A stretch of DNA of 64,000 bases from JABMPJ01 sp964345005 (lineage in GTDB: Bacteria > Verrucomicrobiota > Kiritimatiellia > UBA8416 > JABMPJ01), in the NCBI GenBank assembly GCA_964345005.1, contig CAYFPQ010000005.1:1-64000 (forward strand). Reading direction: 5' to 3'. This document shows positions 9,240-19,000 of this stretch, in pieces; within the stretch, counting starts at the first letter, position 1; the number at the start of each line of letters is the position of its first letter. Below the pieces are notes generated by a model. The model saw only the letters and a program-made list of their open reading frames with translations. It had not been told where the DNA came from and made no database searches. The translations under genes were made by a program, and so were the position numbers.

Positions 9240-9323
9240 TGTCATCCTGAGCGAAGCCAAGCGGAGTCGGAGGACCTCAAGACTTGAGTATGCCATAGAT
9301 CCCTCGGCAGGCTCGGGATGACA
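9240..9323. repeat. Dispersed imperfect palindrome (TGTCATCC...GGATGACA type)
   Basis: The element opens with TGTCATCCTGAGCGAAGC and closes with GCTCGGGATGACA, so the ends can pair. Translation of the minus strand gives CHPEPAEGS followed later by LRLASLRMT, a peptide signature that recurs in spurious proteins from many environmental genomes where this repeat sits. It fills the gap between the DegT and URO-D-fold genes. Part of it (GGACCTCAAG...AGTATGC) recurs at 13858-13880 with about 19 of 22 matches. Confidence 0.6.
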
Positions 9324-9359
9324 AATGGCAATCAGCGGAAGAGAAGAAGGATGGGGTGC

Positions 9360-10589
9360 ATGACAGCAGTAATGACCAGTCGTGAACGGATGATGGCGGC
9401 AATCAGGCGAGAGGAAGTGGATCACATTCCCTGCTCTCCCTATATTTCACAGGGCCCATGGTACGAGAAGCCGCTTTTCTGGCGTAACCAGTTTGAACGA
9501 GCCGAAAGAATGCTGGAACTCGGCATGGACCCAACCATCGATATATGGATTCCGGTACCCCGGCCGGATGCCACGGTCCAAATCAAGAGTTGGCGAGAGA
9601 AGAAGGACGGTCAAGTCCTGCTTACGAAGGAATATCACACGCCCGCCGGGGTTCTGAAACAGGTGGTCACTGAGACGGATGACTGGAGTAGGGCACGTCA
9701 CGGGTTATGGCAGCCATCTACGTTTGGAAATGGTCTGCGCGATGGGTTTGCGATGCATCTGTTTGACGATTACAATGTGTCCAGGCACGTTGAGCCATGG
9801 GTCAAGGGACGCGAAGATCTGGAGAAGCTCAAGTACCTGATGCGTTTGCCCACAGGAAACAAGCTGGACGAGTGGCGCATGGATGCCGAGCGGGCCATGG
9901 AATTTGCCGGCAAGCATGAGCTCATGACCCTATCGCGGCGAACCATTGTGGGCGATGCCCACCAGTGGTTCTGTGACATTCCCTGGTTCCTCATGCAGTT
10001 CTATGAAGACCCGGAGTTCGTACGGGATTTCCTGGCTATCTTCCAGGATTGGGCCACACAGATTGTCAATCTGGTGCTCGACGTTGGTGTAGATGTGGTG
10101 CAGTACCGCGGATGGTATGAGATTCCCACGTTCTGGGGACCTAACTTCTGGAAGGAATATATATTCCCCTGCATTGAAGAACAGGCGGCGCAGGCGCACC
10201 AAGCCGGAAAGCTCTTCAGCTATCTGCTTCCGGAAGGGCAGGGGGCGTATGCGGATGTGCTTCGGGAAACGAGTATTGATATTGTCCAGGGGATCGATCC
10301 GCGCATGCTGCATGGCGGCACGATGAAGGATATCTTCGACAAGCTGGGTGATAAGAAAGCCTTCTGGGGCGGCGTAAACGCGGAAGTAACGCTGGAGTCG
10401 CAGGATTACGACAGGATCGAGAAGGAAGTGAGAGAAGCAATCGAATTCCTCGGAGGCAATAACGGATTGATTCTATCTTCGTTCATATTTCAGGAAGTGC
10501 CTTTACAGGGCACTCTTCACATGATTGAAGCATGGAAGAACGCATGCAATATCAGAGAGGGCAAGACCCAAAGGACAGGTCAAGTATGA
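9360..10589 (+). CDS. URO-D-fold protein lacking the HxC metal motif
   Basis: 409 residues, beginning MTAVMTSRERMMAAIRREEV, the family's N-terminal helix. It shares a VQYRGWYEIPTFWGP segment with the 54050 paralogue (VQYRGWYDTPDYWGT), so the two form a subgroup. At the place where the methyltransferase-like members have HxCG it reads FSYLLPEGQG, so the known zinc site is absent while the fold is kept (FWGGVN strand present). AGAAGGA lies upstream of the ATG at 9360. The stop overlaps the next gene's start (ATGA). Chemistry is unknown. It could be a non-metal lyase or decarboxylase, or a partner of another family member. Confidence 0.78.
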   Translation: MTAVMTSRERMMAAIRREEVDHIPCSPYISQGPWYEKPLFWRNQFERAERMLELGMDPTIDIWIPVPRPDATVQIKSWREKKDGQVLLTKEYHTPAGVLKQVVTETDDWSRARHGLWQPSTFGNGLRDGFAMHLFDDYNVSRHVEPWVKGREDLEKLKYLMRLPTGNKLDEWRMDAERAMEFAGKHELMTLSRRTIVGDAHQWFCDIPWFLMQFYEDPEFVRDFLAIFQDWATQIVNLVLDVGVDVVQYRGWYEIPTFWGPNFWKEYIFPCIEEQAAQAHQAGKLFSYLLPEGQGAYADVLRETSIDIVQGIDPRMLHGGTMKDIFDKLGDKKAFWGGVNAEVTLESQDYDRIEKEVREAIEFLGGNNGLILSSFIFQEVPLQGTLHMIEAWKNACNIREGKTQRTGQV

Positions 10590-11563
10590 ATAATGAAATC
10601 TCCGGCATTGTGCCGGCAATAGCCAGCCCATGTAACGAGAAGGATGTGTTTCTGGAAGACAACTTTGCGGAACTGGCTGATCACCTATACCGGCAAGGGG
10701 TGAACGGACTTTACGTGTGCGGTGGCACCGGTGATGGACCGAATATGCGTCTCGATGAACGTAAGCGCGCTGTTGAGATCGCCGTAGAATGCTCGCAGCG
10801 TTACAATGGCAAAGTGATCGTGCATGTGGGCGCGGGAAACTTGCGGGACGCCATCGAATTGGCCGAGCATGCCGCGCAGGCCGGTGCCGACGCTGTTTCC
10901 AGCGTTCCGCCGCCGAGGCGCTCGCATGCCCAGTTGCTCAGCTATTATCGGACTATTGTGCAAGCAGCCGGGTTGCCGCTGCTGGTCTACTATATTCCAG
11001 GAATGACCGGCAATGCGATGACGGTCGACCAGATGCTGGCGCTGCTGGACATCGAGAACGTCATCGGCTTCAAAAACAGTGACTGGAACCTGTTCTTCAT
11101 GCACCGGATACTACAGGCGCGACCGGGCACCGTGGTTTTTGTGGGGGCCGACGAATTTCTTTTTCCCGGTTTGTTGTATTAGTAGGGTTGCACCACAACG
11201 ATGTGAAGGGGCGTAAGGACGATTGTGGATGGATCCTAAATGGCATGCAATAATGACACCGGGGGGATAGGCATGAACTACAATCTGTTCCCCAAGCTAT
11301 TCATGGCGATTCACCAGGCTGCCCAGGACAAGGATATGGAGCGGGGCATGGACTTGCAGAACCGATTCCTTGCCTATGCCGATGTCTTCTGGCGGTATGG
11401 CGGGATTATTCCGAATTTTGAGGCGCTCATGCGCGAAAAGGGGCTGGCCCCGTACTGCTTCCGCCGCCCCAGGCTCGGGCAGGGCACCGCGACGGACCGC
11501 AAGTTCTTGGATGAGGTCGCATCCGCGCTGAAGGCAATCGAGGCAGCAATACAGGAAAGGTAG
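10586..11563 (+). pseudogene. DHDPS/NanA-family aldolase disrupted by an in-frame insertion with stops
   Basis: The first 198 codons give a dihydrodipicolinate synthase/N-acetylneuraminate lyase family N-terminal part: GGTGDGPNM phosphate loop, LLVYYIPG with the catalytic tyrosine, and VIGFKNSDW with the Schiff-base lysine. The frame hits TAG TAG at 11180-11185. In the same frame, from about 11261, the normal C-terminal part resumes (GGIGMNYNLFPKLF) and runs to 11563. Between them lie roughly 65-80 extra bases that contain stops in this frame (TAG, TAG, TGA, TAA). Homologues simply read through a Gly-rich loop here. The full span is 325 codons, against about 300 for the family. It is either a decayed gene or an assembly artefact; a fragment could still be translated from 11273. 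Confidence 0.75.
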
Positions 11564-11569
11564 AAAACG

Positions 11570-12487
11570 ATGAAAAGGAACTGTATTCCCAAGACGGATC
11601 TGGACGTGTCGGTCATTTGCCTGGGAACGATGACGTTCGGTACGCCTGTCGGTGAGGCCGATGCGATCAAGTTGACGCACTGGGCAATTGACCATGGTGT
11701 CAATTTTATCGATACGGCCAATATGTATGAGGGCTATGCGCGTGCCGCTGGGTCTTCGGGCGGGGTGGCTGAGGAAATACTCGGCAAAGCCACAGCGGAC
11801 CGGCGGGACAAGGTTGTTCTTGCAACCAAACTCGGTAATCAGGTCGGCCCTGCGCCGGAAGATGATGGCACAAGCCCCGCAGCTATTCGCAAGCAACTGG
11901 ATGCAAGCCTCGGGCGTTTGGATACGGACTGTATTGATATCTACTACCTTCACAAGCCGGACGTGCATAACACGCCAATGGTTGAAATCCTGAGCGCGCT
12001 GAATGCGGCCATTGAGGCCGGGAAAATCCGCTACTACGGCGTAAGCAACTACTCGGCCACTCAGTTTGCCGAGCTTCTGAAAGTAGCCGACGAAAACTCA
12101 CTGCCTCGGCCCATCATTCATCAGCCGGCATACAGCTTGTTGAATGCTGGCATCGAGGGGGATCTCCTTCCTCTTTGTGAACGCGAGCAAATTGCTGTTG
12201 CGCCTTATCGCGTCCTTCAGGGCGGGTTGTTGACCGGAAAGTACCGACGTGGACAGGGCGCTCCGGATGGGTCACGCAAGGCCGAGATGGAAAGCTGGAT
12301 GTCTGAGTTTACCGACGACATGTTTGATCAGCTTGAGCAAATTGAAGCTGATGCTGAAGCCAAGGGTAGGACATCGCTCCTTCAGCACACCATCCTCGAA
12401 ACACTCGCTAAACCGGCCGTCGTTTCGCTTGTCCTTGGCGTCAAGCGCATCGATCAATTGGAAGCATTGCTAAATTCTGTCGTCTGA
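11570..12487 (+). CDS. Aldo/keto reductase
   Basis: 305-residue NAD(P)H-dependent aldo/keto reductase of the YghZ/tas-like type. The catalytic tetrad is visible: Asp48 and Tyr53 in FIDTANMYEG, Lys87 in VVLATKLG, and His128 in IYYLHKPD. The opening LGTMTFG and the closing VVSLVLGVK cofactor region fit the family. It lies 6 bases after the disrupted aldolase gene, with GAAAGG just upstream, and ends the plus-strand cluster begun by the DegT gene. It probably reduces a sugar, keto sugar or aldehyde made in that pathway. The specific substrate cannot be told. Confidence 0.88.
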   Translation: MKRNCIPKTDLDVSVICLGTMTFGTPVGEADAIKLTHWAIDHGVNFIDTANMYEGYARAAGSSGGVAEEILGKATADRRDKVVLATKLGNQVGPAPEDDGTSPAAIRKQLDASLGRLDTDCIDIYYLHKPDVHNTPMVEILSALNAAIEAGKIRYYGVSNYSATQFAELLKVADENSLPRPIIHQPAYSLLNAGIEGDLLPLCEREQIAVAPYRVLQGGLLTGKYRRGQGAPDGSRKAEMESWMSEFTDDMFDQLEQIEADAEAKGRTSLLQHTILETLAKPAVVSLVLGVKRIDQLEALLNSVV

Positions 12488-12494
12488 CCTTGGC

Positions 12495-12508
12495 TGTAAA
12501 CGCTTTCT
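12495..12508. promoter_or_regulatory. LacI-family-type operator-like sequence
   Basis: TGTAAACGCTTTCT matches the TGnAAnCGnwnnCw core recognised by CcpA/LacI-type repressors. It lies between the aldo/keto reductase stop and the following regulator gene. Only one copy is seen and it is not symmetric, so the call is weak. Confidence 0.22.
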
Positions 12509-12583
12509 TACCATATCCCGCATACGGTATGATGTGTCTGTAAACCGGCAGCACGTGATACAGCTTGCACCCTTGGATCTTAT

Positions 12584-12606
12584 GCTGTACCGCAAGCTGG
12601 TACAGC
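12584..12606. promoter_or_regulatory. Perfect inverted repeat, probable autoregulatory operator
   Basis: GCTGTACC, 7 bases, then GGTACAGC: a perfect 8-bp inverted repeat ending 21 bases before the ATG of the GntR-type regulator. Position and symmetry fit a site for that regulator's own dimer. Confidence 0.45.
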
Positions 12607-12627
12607 AACATGGGGTACGGAAGACCA

Positions 12628-13722
12628 ATGGAAAAACACATACCGCACCGACCGTCTCTGGTGAAAGAAGTAGCCGACTGGCTACGCACGGAGATTACCG
12701 TAGGGAGATGGGAAGACTATCTTCCTGGTCAACGGGCGCTTCGCAGTTCTCTGAATGTCAGTCAGAGTACACTCGAGAAAGCGCAGCGCTGTCTTCAAAG
12801 GGAAGGGATACTCCAGATCGAACATGGTCGCAAGACCAGGATTGTCCGTCGCCCAAGGAGAGAGCGACCCGACGCCAAGACACGTATTGTGAGAGCACTA
12901 CTGGAAGGGGTTCCCCTGCAATCGCGGGAGCCCAGTTTTATTTTTAGCACCGCTCAGATGCAGCGCCATTTGAACGCTGCTGGGTTTGAATTTCAGTTGC
13001 ATAACGAAGTGAACATAGAGAAGAGGGGGCTGTTGAGGCGAATCAAGGCATTAGTAGAGGAAAATCCGGCTGCCTGTTGGCTTCTTGTCAGTGTGCATCA
13101 GGATATCCAGCAATGGTTCATGGATCAGGATATCCCTTGCCTGGTGGAAGGGCATCTTTTTCCGCGTGTCCGGCTGCCGTCGATAGATATTGACTACGAA
13201 GCCGCTTGCTCTCATGCGGTCGGCAAGTTCCTGCGTGACGGCTATAAACGCTTCGCGCTGCTTTGGCCGAAGTTCCCTACAGCAGGCCTTTTAGCTGTTA
13301 AGACCGCTTTTGAGGTGGCGGTGGCGGCTGATTCACGCACCGATACTGTGACACGGGTAGTCGAACACGAGAATTCTCTGAGAGGACTGCAGGGCGCGGT
13401 TGGTCGCTTGCTGGATTCCAACCTTCCTTTTGAAGGTGTCCTCGTATTCAGCGCGAACCATGCCTTGGCTGCGGTCAGCTGCCTCACGCACATGGGCAAG
13501 CGTGTCCCGCAGGATATGGCTGTTCTGTGCCTTGCCCACGAGGAGTTTCTCGATTATCACATGCCCACTATTGCCTCCTACCGCGTCGACCCGAATATCT
13601 ATGCCGCCCGCGCGTCAGGGCTGGTCGTGCGTTTGGCTACCGAGGGCTTCCTTTCCAAGCGAGCCCGTCGCATTCTGCCCGAGTTCAGTCAGGGCGACAC
13701 CTTTGCTCTGCGCCACTCCTGA
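12628..13722 (+). CDS. GntR-type HTH regulator with LacI-like ligand domain
   Basis: 364 residues from the ATG at 12628 (GGAAGA just upstream). Residues 5-75 are a GntR winged helix (LVKEVADWLRTEITVGRWE, then LPGQRALRSSLNVSQSTLEK). The rest resembles the periplasmic-binding-like sugar domain of LacI repressors (PSIDIDYEAACSHAVGKFL, then FEGVLVFSANHALAAV). A paralogue of the same architecture is at 50943. A perfect inverted repeat lies just upstream, suggesting autoregulation. Target genes are probably the neighbouring cluster or the secreted-protein genes that follow. A piece of its 5' end is duplicated directly after its stop codon. Confidence 0.85.
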   Translation: MEKHIPHRPSLVKEVADWLRTEITVGRWEDYLPGQRALRSSLNVSQSTLEKAQRCLQREGILQIEHGRKTRIVRRPRRERPDAKTRIVRALLEGVPLQSREPSFIFSTAQMQRHLNAAGFEFQLHNEVNIEKRGLLRRIKALVEENPAACWLLVSVHQDIQQWFMDQDIPCLVEGHLFPRVRLPSIDIDYEAACSHAVGKFLRDGYKRFALLWPKFPTAGLLAVKTAFEVAVAADSRTDTVTRVVEHENSLRGLQGAVGRLLDSNLPFEGVLVFSANHALAAVSCLTHMGKRVPQDMAVLCLAHEEFLDYHMPTIASYRVDPNIYAARASGLVVRLATEGFLSKRARRILPEFSQGDTFALRHS

Positions 13723-13734
13723 GGAACTTGAGAA

Positions 13735-13785
13735 ACCGCGCCAACCGTCTCTGGTGAAAGAAGCGGCCAGCTGTCCTGCGCGCGA
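13735..13785 (+). pseudogene. Remnant duplicate of the GntR regulator 5' end; rest of the 305-base gap
   Basis: The segment contains a 20-base exact copy (ACCGTCTCTGGTGAAAGAAG) of codons near the start of the upstream regulator (about 12652-12671). Flanking similarity reaches some 45 bases and translates as RQPSLVKEAA against HRPSLVKEVA. It is all that remains of a second regulator copy. The rest of 13723-14027 holds a TTGACA at 13819 with no convincing -10 box, a GGACCTCAAG...AGTATGC segment related to the 9240 repeat, and a strong AGGAGGAGAGG ribosome binding site for the next gene. Confidence 0.5.
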
Positions 13786-14027
13786 GTACAGTATGCGGCC
13801 CTTGTTCCCAATACTCTGTTGACATACCATTGGTGTGTTATCAATCGAAGTGTAGACGGACCTCAAGGCTGCAAGTATGCGTAGGCAATCAGGAATGCTG
13901 AGTGATGGCTTTGGAAAGAGGTTCTGTGTTCACGAAGGGATTGAGCAGCAGGAGATGAATAAGGGGATGGTGGTTCAGTTATAGTAACCATGGCGCTGAA
14001 AAGGCGCCGTAAGCAGGAGGAGAGGCG

Positions 14028-15806
14028 ATGAGAACGGGAAATGTGTTCACGGGAATCATGGGGCTATGCGTGCTGGCGCTGCTGGTGATGGGTGGCACAT
14101 CGGCGATGGCGACGGGCGTGATCTACGTTGATTGCTACACCAACCAGATTCATCCGGGCAATTATCAGTCTTCGGAGGCACGCTGGTGGAATGCCTCTAA
14201 CATGGATACGGGCGATGACCTTACGGATATGGTTGATGAGAACAATGTTGCGACAACGGTTGATCTCAGAATTATAACGCCTTTCGGTGCACGGATTGAT
14301 GGTGGGGTAGTGAGTAGTACGCTTGTTGATTGGGGTAATCCTGTTACTTCGGGGAGTTCGTATGATACAACAGGTTACACCGATCCCCAGATTCGCTTCG
14401 AAGGTCTTACCGCCGGTGGGCTCTATAATTTGGCCTTCTATGGCGCCCGTAATAGCGGGCCGCCTGAGGAAACCGCAGGACGTCAGATGAACGTTACAAT
14501 CAACGGGAAAACGCAGTCGTATCAATCGCTGTATGGCGGCGCAACGACCTTTACCAATGTGGTTGCCGATGGCAGTGGTTATATCACCGTCGACTTCAGC
14601 GCTCCGGTTGATTTCGGGCACCTGGGCGGAATGAGTATCATTCCCGTTCCCAGCGCGGTGCTGGCGACGGAGGTGTACGTTGATCTTGATGCTACGACAA
14701 CACATCCGTCCGGTCTTCAGTCGGCATACAATCGGCATTGGAATGCTACGGATCTGGGCACGGTCACCAATATTACCGGTATCGTCGATGAGAACAACGA
14801 CGCCACGACGGTAACTCTCTCGATCAAGGATGCCTTCTGGGCTCACCTCGCAGGTGGTCCGGTAAACAGCGGGCTTGTGGATTGGGGGTCTCAGGTCACG
14901 ACGGAGTCCTGGGCTCTTATTACAGCTTCCAACGCCGATGGAAAGATCCGCGTCAAAGGGCTGACGCCGATGGCGAGCTTTAACCTGACCTTCTATGGTG
15001 CGCGCAACAGCGATGTGGAAGAAACGCCAGGGCGTCAGATGGATGTAACAATCGGCGGGGTAATGCAGTCGTATCAATCGCTGTATGGCGGCGCAACAAC
15101 CTTCACAAACGTGGCTGCGGATATCAGGGGTTATATCGATATTCATTTTAACGCTCCCGTTGATTACGCGCACTTGAGCGGGATGAGCGTCAGTCCTGCC
15201 GTCTATGATGAGCTTGAGTCGAGCATCTACGTCGACTTTGATGGCGACACGACACATCCCGGGAACTATCAGTCCGCAAAGAGCCGTTACTGGAATACCG
15301 CGGACATTGGAACGGCTACGAACTACACTGATCTGGTTGACGAGAACAACAACGCCACGACAATAGACATCAATGTGATAGACAGTACTCCTGCCCGCAT
15401 TGATGGGGGGCAAGCGAGTAGCGGACTGGTGGATTGGGGGTCGGAGGTTACGGCGGAGAGTCGATACCTCAGTGATAGTTCAGGGGCTGAAAGCGCTGCA
15501 ATCCGTATCCAGGGTTTCGGGACAGCAGAGGTCTATTCCTATAATCTTACCTTCTATGGCGCTCGTTCCGACGGAAATCCAGAGGGTACGGCAGGCCGTC
15601 AGATGGATGTCACTATCAATGGGACCACGCAGTCGTATCAATCGCAGTATGGCGGTGCAACGACCTTCACCAACGTAACTCCCGATATCAACGGTCATAT
15701 TGACGTCGAGTTTGATCGCCAGGGGGCGGCTACTTTTGCGCATCTGAGTGGAATGAGCATTAACGCTATCGCCCCGTCGAGAGGCACGGCGATTGTGATC
15801 AGGTAA
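14028..15806 (+). CDS. Secreted protein with three tandem homologous domains, function unknown
   Basis: 592 residues. Residues 1-28 are a signal peptide (MGLCVLALLVMGG core, cleavage near AMA). The mature protein is three repeats of about 180 residues: 31-205, 215-388 and 399-578. Each opens with a YVD strand and an HPG/HPS turn, has DENNxATT, then (S/T)LVDWG, FYGARxS, GRQMxVTI, QSYQSxYGGATTFTNV, and closes with HLxGMS. The QSYQS...GGATTFTN block is nearly identical in all three, pointing to recent internal duplication or gene conversion. I do not recognise the domain; it looks like an all-beta carbohydrate-binding or surface module. It precedes two large secreted hydrolase-like proteins, so cell-surface glycan binding is a reasonable guess. 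Confidence 0.8.
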   Translation: MRTGNVFTGIMGLCVLALLVMGGTSAMATGVIYVDCYTNQIHPGNYQSSEARWWNASNMDTGDDLTDMVDENNVATTVDLRIITPFGARIDGGVVSSTLVDWGNPVTSGSSYDTTGYTDPQIRFEGLTAGGLYNLAFYGARNSGPPEETAGRQMNVTINGKTQSYQSLYGGATTFTNVVADGSGYITVDFSAPVDFGHLGGMSIIPVPSAVLATEVYVDLDATTTHPSGLQSAYNRHWNATDLGTVTNITGIVDENNDATTVTLSIKDAFWAHLAGGPVNSGLVDWGSQVTTESWALITASNADGKIRVKGLTPMASFNLTFYGARNSDVEETPGRQMDVTIGGVMQSYQSLYGGATTFTNVAADIRGYIDIHFNAPVDYAHLSGMSVSPAVYDELESSIYVDFDGDTTHPGNYQSAKSRYWNTADIGTATNYTDLVDENNNATTIDINVIDSTPARIDGGQASSGLVDWGSEVTAESRYLSDSSGAESAAIRIQGFGTAEVYSYNLTFYGARSDGNPEGTAGRQMDVTINGTTQSYQSQYGGATTFTNVTPDINGHIDVEFDRQGAATFAHLSGMSINAIAPSRGTAIVIR

Positions 15807-15833
15807 GATAATTGACCGAAGACGCGGCGTGTT

Positions 15834-15862
15834 GCAGCCATGGCTGACAAGGCCATGGCTGC
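15834..15862 (+). terminator. Strong hairpin after the triple-domain gene
   Basis: GCAGCCATGGC, a 7-base loop, then GCCATGGCTGC: a perfect 11-bp stem starting 28 bases after the stop codon. No T-run follows, so it is either a factor-dependent terminator or an mRNA 3'-end stabiliser. The remainder of the 219-base gap to the next gene shows nothing further. Confidence 0.4.
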
Positions 15863-16025
15863 AAGCGTTACAAAACATACGTGGCGGCGGTCGGCCATGG
15901 CAGTTTGCCTGGCAGAACACGTTTTTCCGAAAAGCCGACACCTGCCGCACCGAGAGATTATCGAGCTTCAATGCGCAAACACTATAGTTGTGTTCGCGGA
16001 TTACCTCTAAAAAGATCGTGCAGAG

Positions 16026-19000
16026 ATGAGTAGAGCCAAAATGATGGGGGTTGCATGGGTCATAGTGGCCATCTGTCGATTTTCGGTCGCCGCGTCGGTG
16101 GAGATGCGGGTTGACGAGAACGGGGCGTTGTCCTCGCTGGGCCGCATAACCGGTGCAAACAGTCTGGCCGAGCCCTTGCGGATGCGGATCCTCGAACGCC
16201 GGTTTTATCAACAGAACGCCGCGGACGGGCCAGGGGAGACAGATCGGAGCGTCGTTGTTGCCAATCAGGACGCTATCTTTGACGAAGGGCCGCAATCCGC
16301 ATCGAAACACGAACCGCGTCTGGTGATTGACGACGTCAAGGTGAAGCCCGGACGTGTGAGTCGAATGGGGGAGTCGGTCAGTGTCACAAGATCCGATCCG
16401 AAAACGGATCTCTCGTGGAGCACTGTCTTTTCCCCTGGACACAATGCCCTGGAAATCGCCGTAACCTTTAAAAACCAAGGCGACCGGCTGCGTTCCCTGG
16501 ACGTTGAATTTCCGCTTATTCTGTCCGGTGCCGACTATAATGCCTTTTTCCCGGGCTGTAACGACTTTCCCGAGTGGCCGGAAGACTCGGCCCTGGGTTA
16601 CCAGCTTCGGGCCGGGCAGTCGGATTACAACAACCTTTCCCAGCCGCTGGCGACATTTTACTCCAAACCGCGCGACGTCGGCTTGAGTGTGGCTTCCAGC
16701 TACAGGCGGCCGATTCTGCCGATTACCTTCTTTGCTGCCCGTTCGAAAGGAAATACGGCGGTTCTGGCCACATTCGTGCGCGTTAGACTTGACCCCGGAG
16801 GCGAGCGCACCGTCCGTCTCTACCTGATCCCGCACGCCGGTGACTGGCGCAGCGGCTTGGCCTTTGTCCGCAACGCCTTTCCCAACACCTTCTATGTAAA
16901 CCCCGAGGTTTCCAAGTTCTTCACTCGCAACTTCGGCGGTTCCGGGACTCTTGGCGGGTACTATCCGGAGTGCCTGACGAATCCGCGTATGTGGAAAAAT
17001 TACCAGCAGCCTTTCGATCCCTGGCGTCGCTCTGTTATTGAGATGATGGGCCTGGGCCGTTGGCAGGGATTTTACATGAGTGACATTTCCGAGTGGACGC
17101 CCATGGCCTCCGAAAAGTGGTATTTCGTCAACAACGCTCCCGGGTGGTTCCCCGAGGAGTTTCTCGAAGGCAAGCCCGCCGAGAACGCTTCGTGGCAGGA
17201 GATCGTTGCGTGGATCGAGTCCCGACCAGAGCATCTCAAGGGACAGATATTCAAGAAAGGCCAGAGGGAAGGCGCGACGTCCCGCAAGTATGCGTGGCAG
17301 AAGGTTACCAAGAGCAAGGTCTGCGAGTTCATCCGCGTGGCCAAAGAACACAATACCGCCATGTTTCTTTACTGGAACCCGCGTGACGTCTGGTATCCCT
17401 ACGCCAGGGATAGATTCGAGGATCTGATCGTGTACCGCAGCAGAAACTACTTCAATTTTGATTGCGCTTATGTCAGCGCCCCGAAAGGCTCGACTTTCTT
17501 CAGCTGGCATTTGGACCAGATCCGGCGCATGTTCGCGGAGTATCCCCGGCTCGACGGGTTCTTTGTGGATCAATGCTACGCTACGGCCGGCCATGTTTAC
17601 ACACACGATGACGGCTACACCGTTACGGACGACGGCCGCGCCGCCAGTTGTTTCAACAGCAACCTGGCCGAGCTGACCGCCGCCGGACGCAAGATTGCTC
17701 ATAAGCACGGAAAGTTTGTCTGGGGCAACCATGCCCATGAAATCATCGACATTGTCGCCAACTACGATCTTGCCCTGATCGAGGGTCGGATGCGCCCGGG
17801 GACGCCCCAGGAGACAGGCCGTTATGCCTCCATTGGAAACCGTCCCTGGATTGCCTTAGGCGTAGATGAACGAATCCAACAGGTTTCTCTGCGGGACGGA
17901 GGGTGGCAATGCGCCTGGACGCAGAATGACCATGACGATTACGAGACGCGAATGATGAGCGCTCCATGGTATTGGGGGCCGCGCCTTTATGCTCCGATGT
18001 TCGATCTGTTTCGTTCGAGGACATGGGTATTGGAACCGCATTGCTTGAGACTGCCGAGCGGATTCGAGGGCAACCTGTTTCGGATTGACGGGGAAGAGAA
18101 CCTGCTGGCCACGGTGGTGGCCTTTGGCGAATCGTTCATGACACCCTGGCTGCGGCTGGATGTGCCGGTTACGATCAGGACGACGGATGCGGTCAATGTC
18201 AAAGCCGCCTATGTCGTTGGTGCGGCCAACCTCGGCGTTTTCAAGGTCCCGTTCGAACGGGATGGCCATACGATTACCGTAAAGATTCCGCAGTTCCGCG
18301 GTTCGGCGGCCGTGCTCCTGGCCAAGAAGGGCCGGTTCGTCAGTGTGGAGACATCCCTGCCGATGACATCGGCCGGCGGAACGTATGCATTTGACCTGGT
18401 CGCCGACAATCTGACCGACGAGACCTGGAGTTGGAAAAACACCGTCTGGCTTGGGCACAAACGCGAGTGGCATTGGGAGGAAACCCCGGCTGGCGAGAGC
18501 GTGACGAAGCCGTTCCATGTCACGGTGCCCGGAGATACTGAAAAGCCCTTCACGCAGATGAAGTTGGCCAAGGATGTCGAGAGCCGGTTGCCCATCGAAG
18601 ACGGAGGCAAGAACCATATGGCGACGTTCGAGTTCTTCGTGCAGCCGCCCGTTTCGGCTACGCTTTCACCGTCGCGCGCGCTGGTGGAGCGCACTCTCTC
18701 GAATACTGGACAGGGTGGATACAAGCCGTTTTATGCCGTACACCCGTTGCATGTCTATGACGGCGAGATGGCCGAGTTCACGCTGGGGATCATGAACAAT
18801 ACCTCGAGTACGAAGACGTTGGCCGTCGAGATCAACGGCGGGAACGTCACGATTTCCGATGTTCCCGGCTCCGTGAAGATGGGGCCGATGAGTCAGCGCA
18901 ATGTTGCAGTGGTAGTGCGCGGCGCCGGATGCGGTGCGAGTTCGCTGCATGTCGACATCAAAGACGGGAACAAGGTCGTCTCGACCTTCGATCTGCCGAT

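Noticed and set aside
11177..11263. Programmed translational bypass like T4 gene 60
   Set aside because: No matching take-off and landing codons are visible around the insert, so I treat the gene as disrupted.
14140..15740. Long DNA direct repeats
   Set aside because: They are the coding repeats of the three-domain secreted protein, in frame and diverged at the DNA level.
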